Below are positions 36,128 to 45,983 of a stretch of DNA of 64,000 bases, piece after piece. The notes beneath the pieces were generated by a model. The model saw only the letters and a program-made list of their open reading frames with translations, did not search any database and had not been told where the DNA came from. This DNA is from an uncultured Bacteroidota bacterium. Lineage in GTDB: Bacteria > Bacteroidota > Bacteroidia > NS11-12g > UBA9320. Where the stretch lies: the NCBI GenBank assembly GCA_937124965.1, contig CAKZLB010000046.1:36776-100775 (forward strand), written 5' to 3'. Position 1 is the stretch's first letter. Every line of letters begins with the position of its first letter. Made by a program: the position numbers and the translations under genes.

Positions 36128-39100
36128 CTAACGTATGATATGAAGAAGACCATTTATATTTTGGAATTCCCCATTTTCAGTAGTAATGAAGCGAATCGTA
36201 TATAAATACACTCCTTCTGGCACAAGTGCTCCATTATACGTTCCATCCCAGCCTTTATTAACATCTGTACTAATAAATAATTGTTCTCCCCAGCGATTAA
36301 AAATACCTAAAGAATAATCTTGAAAATTAACAAGTGTTGGTTTAAAAACGTCATTAATCCCATCGGCGTTTGGACTAAAACTAGATGGTATATGGAAACG
36401 ACTAATACATTCTGTTCCAATTCTAAAATCATCAGTACCTTCACAGCCGTCCTTATTAGTTACGATAACTGTATAAGTCGTTTGCTCCTCCGCTTCAATT
36501 TTTTGAGTTGTTTCACCAGTTGGCATCCAAGAATACAACATACCAGGGTTTCCTGCATCCAATGGAAGTTTAAAATCACCACAAAGTATCGTATCAATAC
36601 CTAGATCTACAAACGGAATTGGAGACACACTAAATTCTATAGAATCTTTTGCCACTCCGCAATAGTTACTAATTTCAACCCAATGAACCCCTGCAGAATA
36701 TAACGTGGTCTCATTGTTTGTAGATAAATCCGACCAATTATACGTTTCAGAATTCTGCGTTTGTCCGACTGTAAACGTTTGTGGCGACACCTTGTCGCAG
36801 AATACTTTATCCTTGCCAAGATTTACTTTAGGATCAAACAACAAGTCATACGTAATTTCATCTGAGGCGTTACCACATCTATTAGTTAGTATAACTTTAT
36901 AAGTTCCAGGTGCACTTACTGCGTAGGTCGGCAGATTTGAATTATCTTGCCATTCGTAAATCATTTCTGGATCAGTTGAAGAAACATCTAAACTAGCTGA
37001 TATAGTATTGCAAAAAGTTGTGTCTTTTGGAAGGTTGACGGTTGGTGTATTTTTGAGAATAATCGTCCAGCTTGCTGAGTCAATTCCACATTTATTTGAA
37101 ATATAACCCATATAATTTCCAGCTTGCGTAACATTAATAGATTTGGTGGTTTTGTTTGCAACTGACCACGAATAAATCTCCTGATTTTGGTCGATAGCAG
37201 ATGTAAGCGTCAAATCCTCGTTGACAACATCACATTCATAAACCGTGTCTTTGGGCATACCAACTGGGCTAACTATTTGCGTAATTGATATACTGTCTTC
37301 AGCGGTTCCACAATAATTAGAAATAAGCGCTCTAACACGCATTGGCGCAGTGATATTTAAAGAATCTGAAGTATTCAAACTGATCTGATTATCAATATCC
37401 TCCCAATCATAGTACTCGTCATTTCCGGGTGTACCAATTTTCAAGGTATAATTCACAGTATTACAAAAAACAGAATCTTCTGGCAGTTGAATTACTGGCG
37501 AAAGAAGTTTGTTTATGTATACAGAGTTACTGTCAAAACCACAATAGTTCTGAACTGTAACCCAATATAAACCGGTATCTAAAACCGATATACTTTGAAC
37601 CGAATCTAAAGTGCTCCAATTATATTTCACTTCATTATTAGTATTCTCAGCGTCAAGTACTAGCCTAACGGAATCACAAGCAGTTGAGTCAGTAACCAAA
37701 TCTAATTCTGGTGTATCCAATAATTTGAAACGGACAGTATCCGTCTTTGTGCCACAATTGGGTGTCGAGATATCAACGTAGTATTTTCCGGGGGTACTGA
37801 CTGTTAAAGTTTGTTTATCACTCCCATCATGCCAACGATAAGACCGAAGAATCGTATCATTTTTGGCATCTAATGTTATTGATGGAAAGTTATCACAAAA
37901 TGTGGAATCAGGCATAAGAACTGGTATCTTAGGGCTGTGCTCTAATACAATTTGTATGCTGTCTCTGACTGTATCACACCCATAGGTTGCTTGAACCCAA
38001 ATTAGACCAGAATCTTTGGTAATATTGTATCGATTTGTACTTCCGTCGCTCCACATAAAATCTGCTCCTTGATTCCTCCCGTCAAAAATTTCAAACACTT
38101 GATCACACTCGGTAAGAGTGTCTGCTAATCCAAGGTCAATCGTTTCGGTAAATAGAGTGTCTCTAAATTTTGTTATAAAACCATTCCAGTAAGTTCCACT
38201 TGATGCGATAGTATCTCTATATGTACCAGCCGTAGTTGGATAATTCCCTGAGTATGAATTACCTCCTGAAAGAATATATGTTACACATCCAACTCTTTTT
38301 GCTTTAATACCACCTGGGAACTCTCCCCCACTTCCACCAAAATACGTCCCGTATAAAACCTTTTTACCATCGAACGATATTTTGGAAATGGATAATTTCC
38401 CATAATAAAAAGATGAGTTATTTACTTTCTGAAGTGCGTCCGATGTTATTGGAAAATTGTTAGACTTTGTAGTAGCTGCAATAATGGCTTGTTCTTTAAC
38501 ATTTGCCGTGATACTTGCGTTTTCAAAGTACCAATTGTTGTATCCATAGGCATCATCACCTCCTCCACCTAAGTATGTGCTATAATAGAAGTTTGTTCCA
38601 GCGCTAATAAGCTTAACAACAACCATATCATAACCACCACCGTTTGACTTTTGAAAAGCGTCTTTTGACACTGGAAAATCTGATGAATTTGAATTCCCAA
38701 CAATATAAGGATCACCTTCAGAGTTTGCGTAAATGCTCTCAAAAGACTCATCTCCAGAGCCTCCCATTAATTTTGCATAGGCCCATTTAGATCCACCTGA
38801 TTCAAATTTTATGACAAATGCATCTGTATTACCTTTAATAAATCGATTAAAAACTGGAGCACCAGGAGTTGTTTTGAAATTTCCAGAATTAGTTTGACCT
38901 ACAACATAAACGTCATCTGTGTTGGTTACAAATACGTCACGTGCAACGTCATAGCCATCACCACCAATGTACGTTGAATATACCAGAGAAGTTCCATCTG
39001 AACTCAAACAAGACAGGAATCCATCACCTCGTGAATACCAGCCTGCAGTTGTTGATCCGTCTCCACCATATTTTGACTGATAACAACCTGTCGTTGTAGG

Positions 39101-40441
39101 AAAATCTTCCGAAGTTGTATTACCAACCAGATAAACCTTTCCTTTATCATCGACCTGCATTCCTCGAATCCAATCGATATTATAAAAACCAGCGCCAGAC
39201 GTATTACCTGTGAGGTATGTTGAATAAATCAACGATTGACCTGTTTTGCTGAACTTTGTCACGAAACCCTGCCAACAATATCCGCCCGAACATGATTTTC
39301 CATCTTCGTCAAATGCACCACTTGTTGTTGGAAAACCTCCGCCATACGTAATTCCAGAAACAACAACTTCTTTGCTGCCTCCAACAGAGACGTTCATCGC
39401 ATATTCGTAATTGCTTCCGCCAAAATATGAAAAGAACAGTAGGCTATCTCCTTTTGCGGATATCTTACATACATAGGCATCCGAATATCCATTTACCGAT
39501 GTATCATACCCTCCTAGTTTGCTATAAAACTTCTGGTTGTATGCCATTCCAGAAACATATACATTATCCTCATCATCAATGTCTACATCCAAAACCCATG
39601 TGTAGCCCCAGGTAGTCGCTCCAGTTGTTTCCCCATAAAAGTAGGTACTCCAATCAACATATATTGGGTCGATTATTAAGTCGTAATTCTTGTTAAAGGG
39701 CCCATTCAGTTTAAAACCTACATTTCCATTTCTTATCTCATAGACTACTTGGACTTCTATTTTCTTTCCATTTATTAGTTGATATGAATAAGGCTTGTCT
39801 TCTTTAAATGAACCCCATGCGGTTCGCAGGCTAAGTTCACCTGATGGCAGTACTTTAACTCCTTCAACGCCATCGTATCGCATAGATATTTCGTTGATAT
39901 CACCACCTCTCTTAACTATAAAATCGTATTTAAGTTCACCATTCTGAGAACCGTAAAACTTTAAATCTGTGTTGGGATAAATGTCTTTATAGAGAAGTTC
40001 TTTATACTCCGAAAAATGGGTTCCATTCGGAGAGTTTGGGCCAAAGTAATTAATATTTCTATCTACTTTTTGGTTTGGTAGTATTCGCTTTGTTTGACTA
40101 TTCTCAAAAGAGATGCTCCAGTTCATAAACGAACCTGCAACCTCAAAGGGTTTATCATCATTGTCTGTAGGTCGTATGTTCCTAGACATCGAAAACGCCA
40201 CTTTATCTGAATAGAAAGCAGCAGAAGCGTTTTGACCAACAGACTGATACGCAATATTAGGATCCCATTGACCGTTATTCGCTGTAAACAATTGATTAGT
40301 CACCAATAAATCGTTTAGTACTTTCTGGTATTGTTGATTAGTTTGATCTTGTGAGTTATTTTCCTGACCTTTACTAGTGGCTGTTGCACAGACAATAAAG
40401 ACACACACCAATAGTATTTTTTGCAGATGGTTCATAGACAT
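36128..40441 (-). CDS. Giant secreted SBBP-repeat protein with T9SS type B domain
   Basis: About 1,437 residues from ATG 40441; ATG 40435 and GTG 40468 are alternatives. A signal peptide (ILLVCVFIVCATATSKG) is followed by an N-terminal domain typical of SBBP proteins (LFTANNGQWDPNIAYQS to YDLIIDPIYVDWSTYFYG). Next come about seven SBBP propeller repeats (SLLFFSYFGGSNYEYAMNV, SLVYSTYIGGDGYDVARDV, FYYSTYLGGGGDDAYG, and others). About eight Ig-like modules of 85-90 residues follow, each with a VYWVTVxNYCG-like core and paired Cys. The type B sorting domain ends it (SRFHIPSSFSPNADGINDVF). A surface protein, perhaps adhesive. Confidence 0.9.
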   Translation of the reverse strand: MSMNHLQKILLVCVFIVCATATSKGQENNSQDQTNQQYQKVLNDLLVTNQLFTANNGQWDPNIAYQSVGQNASAAFYSDKVAFSMSRNIRPTDNDDKPFEVAGSFMNWSISFENSQTKRILPNQKVDRNINYFGPNSPNGTHFSEYKELLYKDIYPNTDLKFYGSQNGELKYDFIVKRGGDINEISMRYDGVEGVKVLPSGELSLRTAWGSFKEDKPYSYQLINGKKIEVQVVYEIRNGNVGFKLNGPFNKNYDLIIDPIYVDWSTYFYGETTGATTWGYTWVLDVDIDDEDNVYVSGMAYNQKFYSKLGGYDTSVNGYSDAYVCKISAKGDSLLFFSYFGGSNYEYAMNVSVGGSKEVVVSGITYGGGFPTTSGAFDEDGKSCSGGYCWQGFVTKFSKTGQSLIYSTYLTGNTSGAGFYNIDWIRGMQVDDKGKVYLVGNTTSEDFPTTTGCYQSKYGGDGSTTAGWYSRGDGFLSCLSSDGTSLVYSTYIGGDGYDVARDVFVTNTDDVYVVGQTNSGNFKTTPGAPVFNRFIKGNTDAFVIKFESGGSKWAYAKLMGGSGDESFESIYANSEGDPYIVGNSNSSDFPVSKDAFQKSNGGGYDMVVVKLISAGTNFYYSTYLGGGGDDAYGYNNWYFENASITANVKEQAIIAATTKSNNFPITSDALQKVNNSSFYYGKLSISKISFDGKKVLYGTYFGGSGGEFPGGIKAKRVGCVTYILSGGNSYSGNYPTTAGTYRDTIASSGTYWNGFITKFRDTLFTETIDLGLADTLTECDQVFEIFDGRNQGADFMWSDGSTNRYNITKDSGLIWVQATYGCDTVRDSIQIVLEHSPKIPVLMPDSTFCDNFPSITLDAKNDTILRSYRWHDGSDKQTLTVSTPGKYYVDISTPNCGTKTDTVRFKLLDTPELDLVTDSTACDSVRLVLDAENTNNEVKYNWSTLDSVQSISVLDTGLYWVTVQNYCGFDSNSVYINKLLSPVIQLPEDSVFCNTVNYTLKIGTPGNDEYYDWEDIDNQISLNTSDSLNITAPMRVRALISNYCGTAEDSISITQIVSPVGMPKDTVYECDVVNEDLTLTSAIDQNQEIYSWSVANKTTKSINVTQAGNYMGYISNKCGIDSASWTIILKNTPTVNLPKDTTFCNTISASLDVSSTDPEMIYEWQDNSNLPTYAVSAPGTYKVILTNRCGNASDEITYDLLFDPKVNLGKDKVFCDKVSPQTFTVGQTQNSETYNWSDLSTNNETTLYSAGVHWVEISNYCGVAKDSIEFSVSPIPFVDLGIDTILCGDFKLPLDAGNPGMLYSWMPTGETTQKIEAEEQTTYTVIVTNKDGCEGTDDFRIGTECISRFHIPSSFSPNADGINDVFKPTLVNFQDYSLGIFNRWGEQLFISTDVNKGWDGTYNGALVPEGVYLYTIRFITTENGEFQNINGLLHIIR

Positions 40442-40568
40442 TACAGGGTAAATATAGGTGGAAGACACTTGAAAGTCAATTATTGTTGCTTGTTGGACGA
40501 AAAAAAAATCGAGTGTTGCAGCGATTTGACATTTTTTTTGATAAAATGATGCGTTAATTTGTCCACAA

Positions 40569-42098
40569 ATGAATAGTGGCTTAACCTTATTAGTTGGAAA
40601 ATATAAAAACAGTATTTATACACTGCTAGCCATTACCTTCAGTTTTATATTTTATCAACCTTACTTAAATACTCTGCCGTTAGGAGTTCACAATTGGGCA
40701 CAATCAGATCGTTATTCTGTAGCTGTTAAGTTTCTTGAACACAATGATATTCTAAAAGCACGTACGCATAATTTAGGTAGCGTTGATGGTAGATGTGGTG
40801 TTGAGTTTCCCTTAGTTCAATTCATAGCAGCAAAACTGGCAAACGTCTTCGGTGAGAATAGTCTACCGATGCTTTTTAAAGTGTTAAACTTCAGTATTCT
40901 GTTCTTTGGGTTCATCTACTTTATTTTTCAGTGGCAAGGAAATTGGCTAATAAATAGAATTATTGGAAGTTCTATTTTATTCTCTCCAATGCTTTTTTTT
41001 TACGCCTATAATTTTCTTCCAGATACTGCTGGATTAGGCTTTTTACTTTTCAGTTTTGGCTTTTTTGTTAAGTATTACCATAACAAGCATCAGAAGGACT
41101 TTACGTTTTCATTAATATTCGCAGGATTAGCCACGTTAGTTAAAACAACATGTGGCATATCTCTTTTAGCCATGCTCGGTGCATATTTTCTGTATTTTCT
41201 AAAAAAGAAAGATTTAAAGAGAATTGCATCAACCGTAGTTCATGGAATAATTCTACTATCCGTTATTTACATATACGACTACTTTTTCTTCCATAAGGTT
41301 AATGAAGACTTCTATTCACGCGTATTTATGTCGGTGAATCACCCAATCGAGTCTCTGCATGATTTAAATAACGTTCTTAAAGGGTTGCTATATTGGTTTG
41401 GGCAGTACCTTACCATTCCGCAGTTATTTCTACTAGTAACTTTGATTATTCTATATGTTATAACTCCAAAGTCGAACGTATCGAAGCTTCTACCTACGCT
41501 TTTTATTGGAATTTATTTAATCGGTCTTTTGGCTTTTTTAGGGTTAATGGGAAAACAATTCATCAACCACGACTATTATTTTATCGCCTCATTTACCCCC
41601 ATATTTGTGTTTATGCTTTGGGCATTCTCGAGAAAATTAGCAACTTCATCTAGTCAAAATAAATGGTTATTACTTGTTGTTTCGGGATTAACTCTTGTTA
41701 CCATCACCCTAACAGTGTCAACGTACACTGAACGCATGCAAAGTCACTTTCTATGGAAAAATCGAGATATAATAACGGACATTGAATGGATGCAAAACGG
41801 TGATTACTTGCTAGATGATTTAGGGATTAAACAAAGTGATAGATTATTTGTGTGTTATGAGCCAGCTCCTAACACGTCTTTGGTTTATTTTAATAGAGAT
41901 GGCAAAGTATTTAATCATGAGGAAATGTCAAGAGACTCTGCAAACATGAAGTATTGGAGTGAAAGAATTCAACCTGAATACTACATAGTTCCTTCAATCT
42001 GGGTGAATAGGTTATCCAGCGACCAACCATGGTTATATAGTCGGCTTGTACTTTTTGCAAAGAGACCTAATTTTTATATTTATAAACCTATAGATTAA
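40569..42098 (+). CDS. Membrane glycosyltransferase (GT39/ArnT-like)
   Basis: A 509-residue polytopic protein with about ten to eleven membrane segments and a C-terminal soluble stretch of ~120 residues. The first periplasmic loop has the acidic catalytic context YLNTLPLGVHNWAQSDRYSVAVKFLEHNDILKARTHN, as in GT-C enzymes of the ArnT/PMT group that use polyprenyl-phosphate sugars. It probably transfers a sugar to lipid A, a protein or another envelope glycan. It starts divergently from the giant T9SS gene, and the YjbR-family gene follows after 3 bp. Confidence 0.78.
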   Translation: MNSGLTLLVGKYKNSIYTLLAITFSFIFYQPYLNTLPLGVHNWAQSDRYSVAVKFLEHNDILKARTHNLGSVDGRCGVEFPLVQFIAAKLANVFGENSLPMLFKVLNFSILFFGFIYFIFQWQGNWLINRIIGSSILFSPMLFFYAYNFLPDTAGLGFLLFSFGFFVKYYHNKHQKDFTFSLIFAGLATLVKTTCGISLLAMLGAYFLYFLKKKDLKRIASTVVHGIILLSVIYIYDYFFFHKVNEDFYSRVFMSVNHPIESLHDLNNVLKGLLYWFGQYLTIPQLFLLVTLIILYVITPKSNVSKLLPTLFIGIYLIGLLAFLGLMGKQFINHDYYFIASFTPIFVFMLWAFSRKLATSSSQNKWLLLVVSGLTLVTITLTVSTYTERMQSHFLWKNRDIITDIEWMQNGDYLLDDLGIKQSDRLFVCYEPAPNTSLVYFNRDGKVFNHEEMSRDSANMKYWSERIQPEYYIVPSIWVNRLSSDQPWLYSRLVLFAKRPNFYIYKPID

Positions 42099-42101
42099 TC
42101 A

Positions 42102-42458
42102 ATGGACATTGAAGAATATCGAAACTATTGTGTAACAAAAACAGGGGTAACGGAGGAATTTCCATTTGATTCTAAAACACTCGTATTCAAAGTAATGGGA
42201 AAAATGTTTGCGCTATGCAACGTTGATGATTACCGTACTATTAATTTAAAGTGTGACCCAGAATGGGCTATTGAGCTTCGTACTACTAATTCTTTGGTAC
42301 AACCGGGTTATCACATGAACAAAAAACATTGGAACACCATTGATGCGTTAAACTTTCCTGATGGAGAATTGTTGCGAAAAATGATCGACCACAGCTATGA
42401 TTTGGTCGTTGCAAGATTGCCGAAGATTCAAAAAGAGGCATTAAAAAAGGGCCTGTAA
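42102..42458 (+). CDS. MmcQ/YjbR family protein
   Basis: A 118-residue cytoplasmic protein matching the YjbR / MmcQ fold: MDIEEYRNYCVTKTGVTEEFPFDSKTLVFKVMGKMFALCNVD, then INLKCDPEWAIELRTTNSLVQPGYHMNKKHWNTIDAL. The family has a CyaY-like fold with proposed DNA-binding or metabolic roles, none proven. It lies 3 bp after the membrane glycosyltransferase gene and so is in its operon. Its last codons and stop lie inside the terminator hairpin of the convergent fasciclin gene. Confidence 0.9.
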   Translation: MDIEEYRNYCVTKTGVTEEFPFDSKTLVFKVMGKMFALCNVDDYRTINLKCDPEWAIELRTTNSLVQPGYHMNKKHWNTIDALNFPDGELLRKMIDHSYDLVVARLPKIQKEALKKGL

Positions 42459-42469
42459 CACAAGCCCTT
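42443..42469 (-). terminator. Terminator of the fasciclin lipoprotein gene, inside the end of the YjbR gene
   Basis: On the minus strand AAGGGC (42469-42464) pairs with GCCCTT (42452-42447), 11-nt loop, followed by a T-run (42448-42443). It lies 23 bp past the fasciclin stop and overlaps the last codons of the convergent gene. Confidence 0.75.
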
Positions 42470-42491
42470 ACTAAATTAAGTATTTAATATT

Positions 42492-43388
42492 TTACAAGAT
42501 ATCATCAATGATATGCATCACACCATTGGTACCAATAATATCTTTTCTAATAACTTTTACGTCACCATTTAACATTACATCTGCACCGGAAGTGGCAGAA
42601 ATATCATCTCCTTCAGTGCTAATTGTTCCTTGCAACTGACTTGATGTGTACGCTTTTCCGTAAATCAAAGTATTGTAAAGTAATGCTCTTACAGCACTTG
42701 GAGCCAAATCTCCAATTCTTATAACTTCTTGGGTTTCTAAGTACGCAACTAAATCATCATCATTAATTGCAAAAACAGTATTAGGACTTTTTTCTAATTC
42801 TGTTTTGATAGCACTCTGCGTATTAACACCAATTTTATAGTTCGCTAAATTTGGGTTATTTGCTAGGTGATCAATAAGTGTTGGTTGTTTAAGACTTCCG
42901 TTTAAAACGTAAACCATACCATTAGTTGCCTCGTAATTCGTATTAGCTTGCTTTCCATTAAAGCGAACAGAAGCTCCAGTTACCTCAGTATAAATTGAAA
43001 GCTTTCCTCCTGTTGCCGAAGTAGCTTCGCTCGAGGTATAGCCAGTATTAACAAAATCTCCAGGAGATTTCTTTGACCCTATGAAATGGTAGTTGGCAAA
43101 TGCTGCTTTTTCATCATTCGTCATAGAACTTAAGTCAACTCCATCATCAATTAACTGTGCATCAGAAACAGCCAAAAGTGTGAAAGAGCCAGATCCCGTA
43201 ATTTTAGAAGTTATACCGGCAGCGTCTAATGCAGCCATAAATTCTACATATCCGCCATCAGATATTAAATATTCAGATATTGATTGTGTTGGTTTGCTCC
43301 CTCCGTCATCAGTGTCATCTTTACACGATTGCAAGCTCGTTATTGATGCTATGACCAATAGACTTAGGAAGTAGTTACGTAATTTCAT
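42492..43388 (-). CDS. Lipoprotein with two fasciclin (FAS1) domains
   Basis: A 298-residue lipoprotein (LLVIASITSLQSC, Cys about residue 22). The first FAS1 domain (about 35-165) contains YVEFMAALDAAGITSKITGSGSFTLLAVSDAQLIDDG and TNGMVYVLNGSL. The second (about 165-298) contains IKTELEKSPNTVFAINDDDLVAYL and NGVMHIIDDIL. It should be membrane-anchored and face the periplasm or cell surface, probably adhesive. An exact -7-type element TAGTTTTG lies 47-54 bp upstream (43435-43442) without a good -33 box. Single-gene unit. Confidence 0.9.
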   Translation of the reverse strand: MKLRNYFLSLLVIASITSLQSCKDDTDDGGSKPTQSISEYLISDGGYVEFMAALDAAGITSKITGSGSFTLLAVSDAQLIDDGVDLSSMTNDEKAAFANYHFIGSKKSPGDFVNTGYTSSEATSATGGKLSIYTEVTGASVRFNGKQANTNYEATNGMVYVLNGSLKQPTLIDHLANNPNLANYKIGVNTQSAIKTELEKSPNTVFAINDDDLVAYLETQEVIRIGDLAPSAVRALLYNTLIYGKAYTSSQLQGTISTEGDDISATSGADVMLNGDVKVIRKDIIGTNGVMHIIDDIL

Positions 43389-43454
43389 ATTTCTAGTTTC
43401 TTTTTTGATGGTAAATTTAGAAGAAAAATCGTTACAAAACTACAAGTCGAATTG

Positions 43455-44645
43455 TCAAATCTTTCTGATTTTAGCAAAATACATCGAATCCGAATCGTTC
43501 TGATATCCTTTTATATACCCTGACTGGAGTTTTTCGTACCCACTATTTACCAACTCATTGAGAACTTGTTCGTTTTCTTCTTTATAAACCGAGCACGTTG
43601 AATAAAATAGAATGCCGCCCTTTTTCAAAAACGGCATTGCGTTTTGGACAATCGCTACCTGTAATTTTTTAAAGGTATTTTGTGTATGTTGAAACCCAAC
43701 TTTAAACTCAGGATTTCGATTCCAAGTTCCTGATCCTGTGCAAGGTACGTCCGCAACAATTACGTCAAAAAATGGTGCTTGAATAACCTGTTTGGAGCCG
43801 TTTTGCTTAAATACAATTGACTTTTGGTGTTCTTCTAAATTCGTAACTGATGTGTGAATTCTTTTTGAATACCGACGTGTTCTTTGTGCAAAATCTTTCA
43901 GAATTGAAACCCGTTTATCCGATGCATAAATCTTAATATTAGGACTTTTATCTAAAAGCAAAAGGCTTTTACCTCCCGAAGCACTGCAACAATCCCATAC
44001 CGTCTTTACCCCATTTAAATCCAAATTATTGTATGCTAGTTGACAGCTTAAATCTTGTACCTCAAAGTACCTCCTATACTTTTCAAGGTCCTTATTCACT
44101 CCAGTTTCCAACCCTAGTGCTCCAGACGGGTGCCTGGTTACACTTTCAATATCCTGAAACAGTTTTATTTCATTTGCTTTTTCTGATGGACGCACCCACA
44201 ACTTGGATTGTTTCATTGAATGAATAAGAAAAGGGCGGGGTTCAAAGTCCACTGAAACCTGTGTTATGTCAGGGTATGTTGATGACAACTTCCAATCTGT
44301 GTTATTTTCAAGGAATGAAATTCGTTCGTTTAAGTTCCAATCTAACCATGTAGTGTGAAGTGTCAATTCCTTAAAGGAATTGAGCATATAACTTTCTAAA
44401 TTTGGCTCTAAGACAAGAAATGATAGAATTATTTGTTGGTCTTTCGACATGTCAGCGAATGAAAAACCCAATCGAAACCAGGAATAACATAAAGACTTTA
44501 TTCTACGTCTATCTTTACTACCGAATTTTTTATTAACTCGAAAATAGTTTTTTAAGGTTTTGTCGAAAGGGTATCCTAGAGTATGGTCGGCCAAACATTG
44601 TTCGGCAAAAAACACATGCCTTTCAAATATCACCTGCGCGTTCAT
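43455..44645 (-). CDS. RsmB/NOP (NSUN)-type RNA cytosine methyltransferase
   Basis: A 396-residue class I SAM-dependent methyltransferase. Motif I region is VWDCCSASGGKSLLLLD. The two catalytic cysteines of the m5C family are present: VPCTGSGTWNRNPEF (PC motif) and LFYSTCSVYKEENEQVL (TC motif). The N-terminal part (about 1-180) is a NusB-like/PUA-like substrate domain with weak similarity to RsmB. It likely makes 5-methylcytidine in rRNA or tRNA. No fused NusB gene is nearby. It lies 36 bp downstream of the ligand-binding lipoprotein gene on the same strand. Confidence 0.88.
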   Translation of the reverse strand: MNAQVIFERHVFFAEQCLADHTLGYPFDKTLKNYFRVNKKFGSKDRRRIKSLCYSWFRLGFSFADMSKDQQIILSFLVLEPNLESYMLNSFKELTLHTTWLDWNLNERISFLENNTDWKLSSTYPDITQVSVDFEPRPFLIHSMKQSKLWVRPSEKANEIKLFQDIESVTRHPSGALGLETGVNKDLEKYRRYFEVQDLSCQLAYNNLDLNGVKTVWDCCSASGGKSLLLLDKSPNIKIYASDKRVSILKDFAQRTRRYSKRIHTSVTNLEEHQKSIVFKQNGSKQVIQAPFFDVIVADVPCTGSGTWNRNPEFKVGFQHTQNTFKKLQVAIVQNAMPFLKKGGILFYSTCSVYKEENEQVLNELVNSGYEKLQSGYIKGYQNDSDSMYFAKIRKI

Positions 44646-44681
44646 CGTATCACTATGTCATTCAATCATTTCACCAAAACA

Positions 44682-45983
44682 TCACTCAATAGGTCGTAAT
44701 TCATAATTCTCAAACTTGAGTAAAAATACGTTTGTGTTTTGATTAAAGCCTTTTTGATACTCGTAATGATAGGTTGAACTTAGATATCTAAATTTTTTTT
44801 GATTGATATATGTAGGAAAAAACTCACCAAAAGCCATTAAGAACTCACCCATAAACAAAATTTGATCATAACCCAGATATGCATAAACCCCTGGATCTGC
44901 TTTATTTATCAATCGATAGTTTATTCGAAAATTTCGAACTTCAGATGTGGAGTCATCAACAAAATCGGAAGCGATTAAATGAACATTCAACTTGCTCCAA
45001 AATTTATAGTCATTATCTTGAAAATTTGACCAGCTATTATCACCAAAAATAACTACATCGCTTTTGGTTTGATACACCTTAGACAAGGTTGTACTAACCA
45101 CTGTTGGGTTGTGTGATAGTATAATAATAGTTGTGTTCTTTACGTCAGCTAACGCTGCACTCCAGCTACTAAATGAAGCAGATTCTGTTCGGATATTTTT
45201 AAACCCAGCTTTTTCTAAAACAGCGACATATTCATTTTTATCCGACATTGAATAAGTTTGCTCATCGGTCACCAATATTATCGGATTTTTCTTATAGTTT
45301 GATTGCAAGTGTTGAGCAACCTTTGTTGCCTTTGCCTTCGTTCCAGGTGTGGTACTATAAAACTTAGGATTAATTTTGTTTAGACTGTCTATACTTGAAA
45401 TTGGAGAGATTATTGGAATATTATTTTCTAAACCAAAATCCGAAACAATCTCCATGTGTTCTTGCCCTATTGGACCTATAATCAAGTCCATTTTAGATAA
45501 ATCTGATTTCTTTAAAATTTTGTTAAGGACAACAGTACTATTTTCATTATCGTAAACATGTAATTTTAACTTAAAACCTCTATGTTCTAATTCAGTTAGC
45601 GCTAATTTAACACCTTGGTAGTACTCAAGCATGTAATCAGACATTCTCCTTTCTCGGTTCGTTTGAGCGTTGAAATAAAACGGAAGAATTAAAGCAACCT
45701 TGAATTCCATTTTATGAGGTTCCACTTTAAACTCATGTCCTTGCAGGTACACTAGTTCACGGGTAACTTCTTCAACAACTTCTAACTCTTTCCCTTCTTC
45801 TTTTATTGGGTCAGAATTTTTTTCTGTGTTTGGTTCTACGACAACTTCCGAATCATTCGGTTTGTCATTGGTATCTTTTGAAATAACCTTAAACGCATTA
45901 CAGGAAACCAGAATAAATGCAGATAAAACTGCAAATAGGCTATTCCCATTCAATCGTAGCCGGAGGTTTTGAACTAATATCAT
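44682..45983 (-). CDS. Lipoprotein with type I periplasmic ligand-binding domain
   Basis: A 433-residue lipoprotein ([14 protein letters not shown], Cys about residue 28; the TTG at 45953 is an alternative start). After an acidic linker ([30 protein letters not shown]) comes a periplasmic-binding-protein fold like that of branched-chain amino-acid receptors: [58 protein letters not shown] and [10 protein letters not shown]. No LysM motif is seen. In many Bacteroidota such proteins follow guaA; here it overlaps guaA by 44 bp. The ligand is unknown. Confidence 0.85.
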   Translation of the reverse strand: MILVQNLRLRLNGNSLFAVLSAFILVSCNAFKVISKDTNDKPNDSEVVVEPNTEKNSDPIKEEGKELEVVEEVTRELVYLQGHEFKVEPHKMEFKVALILPFYFNAQTNRERRMSDYMLEYYQGVKLALTELEHRGFKLKLHVYDNENSTVVLNKILKKSDLSKMDLIIGPIGQEHMEIVSDFGLENNIPIISPISSIDSLNKINPKFYSTTPGTKAKATKVAQHLQSNYKKNPIILVTDEQTYSMSDKNEYVAVLEKAGFKNIRTESASFSSWSAALADVKNTTIIILSHNPTVVSTTLSKVYQTKSDVVIFGDNSWSNFQDNDYKFWSKLNVHLIASDFVDDSTSEVRNFRINYRLINKADPGVYAYLGYDQILFMGEFLMAFGEFFPTYINQKKFRYLSSTYHYEYQKGFNQNTNVFLLKFENYELRPIE

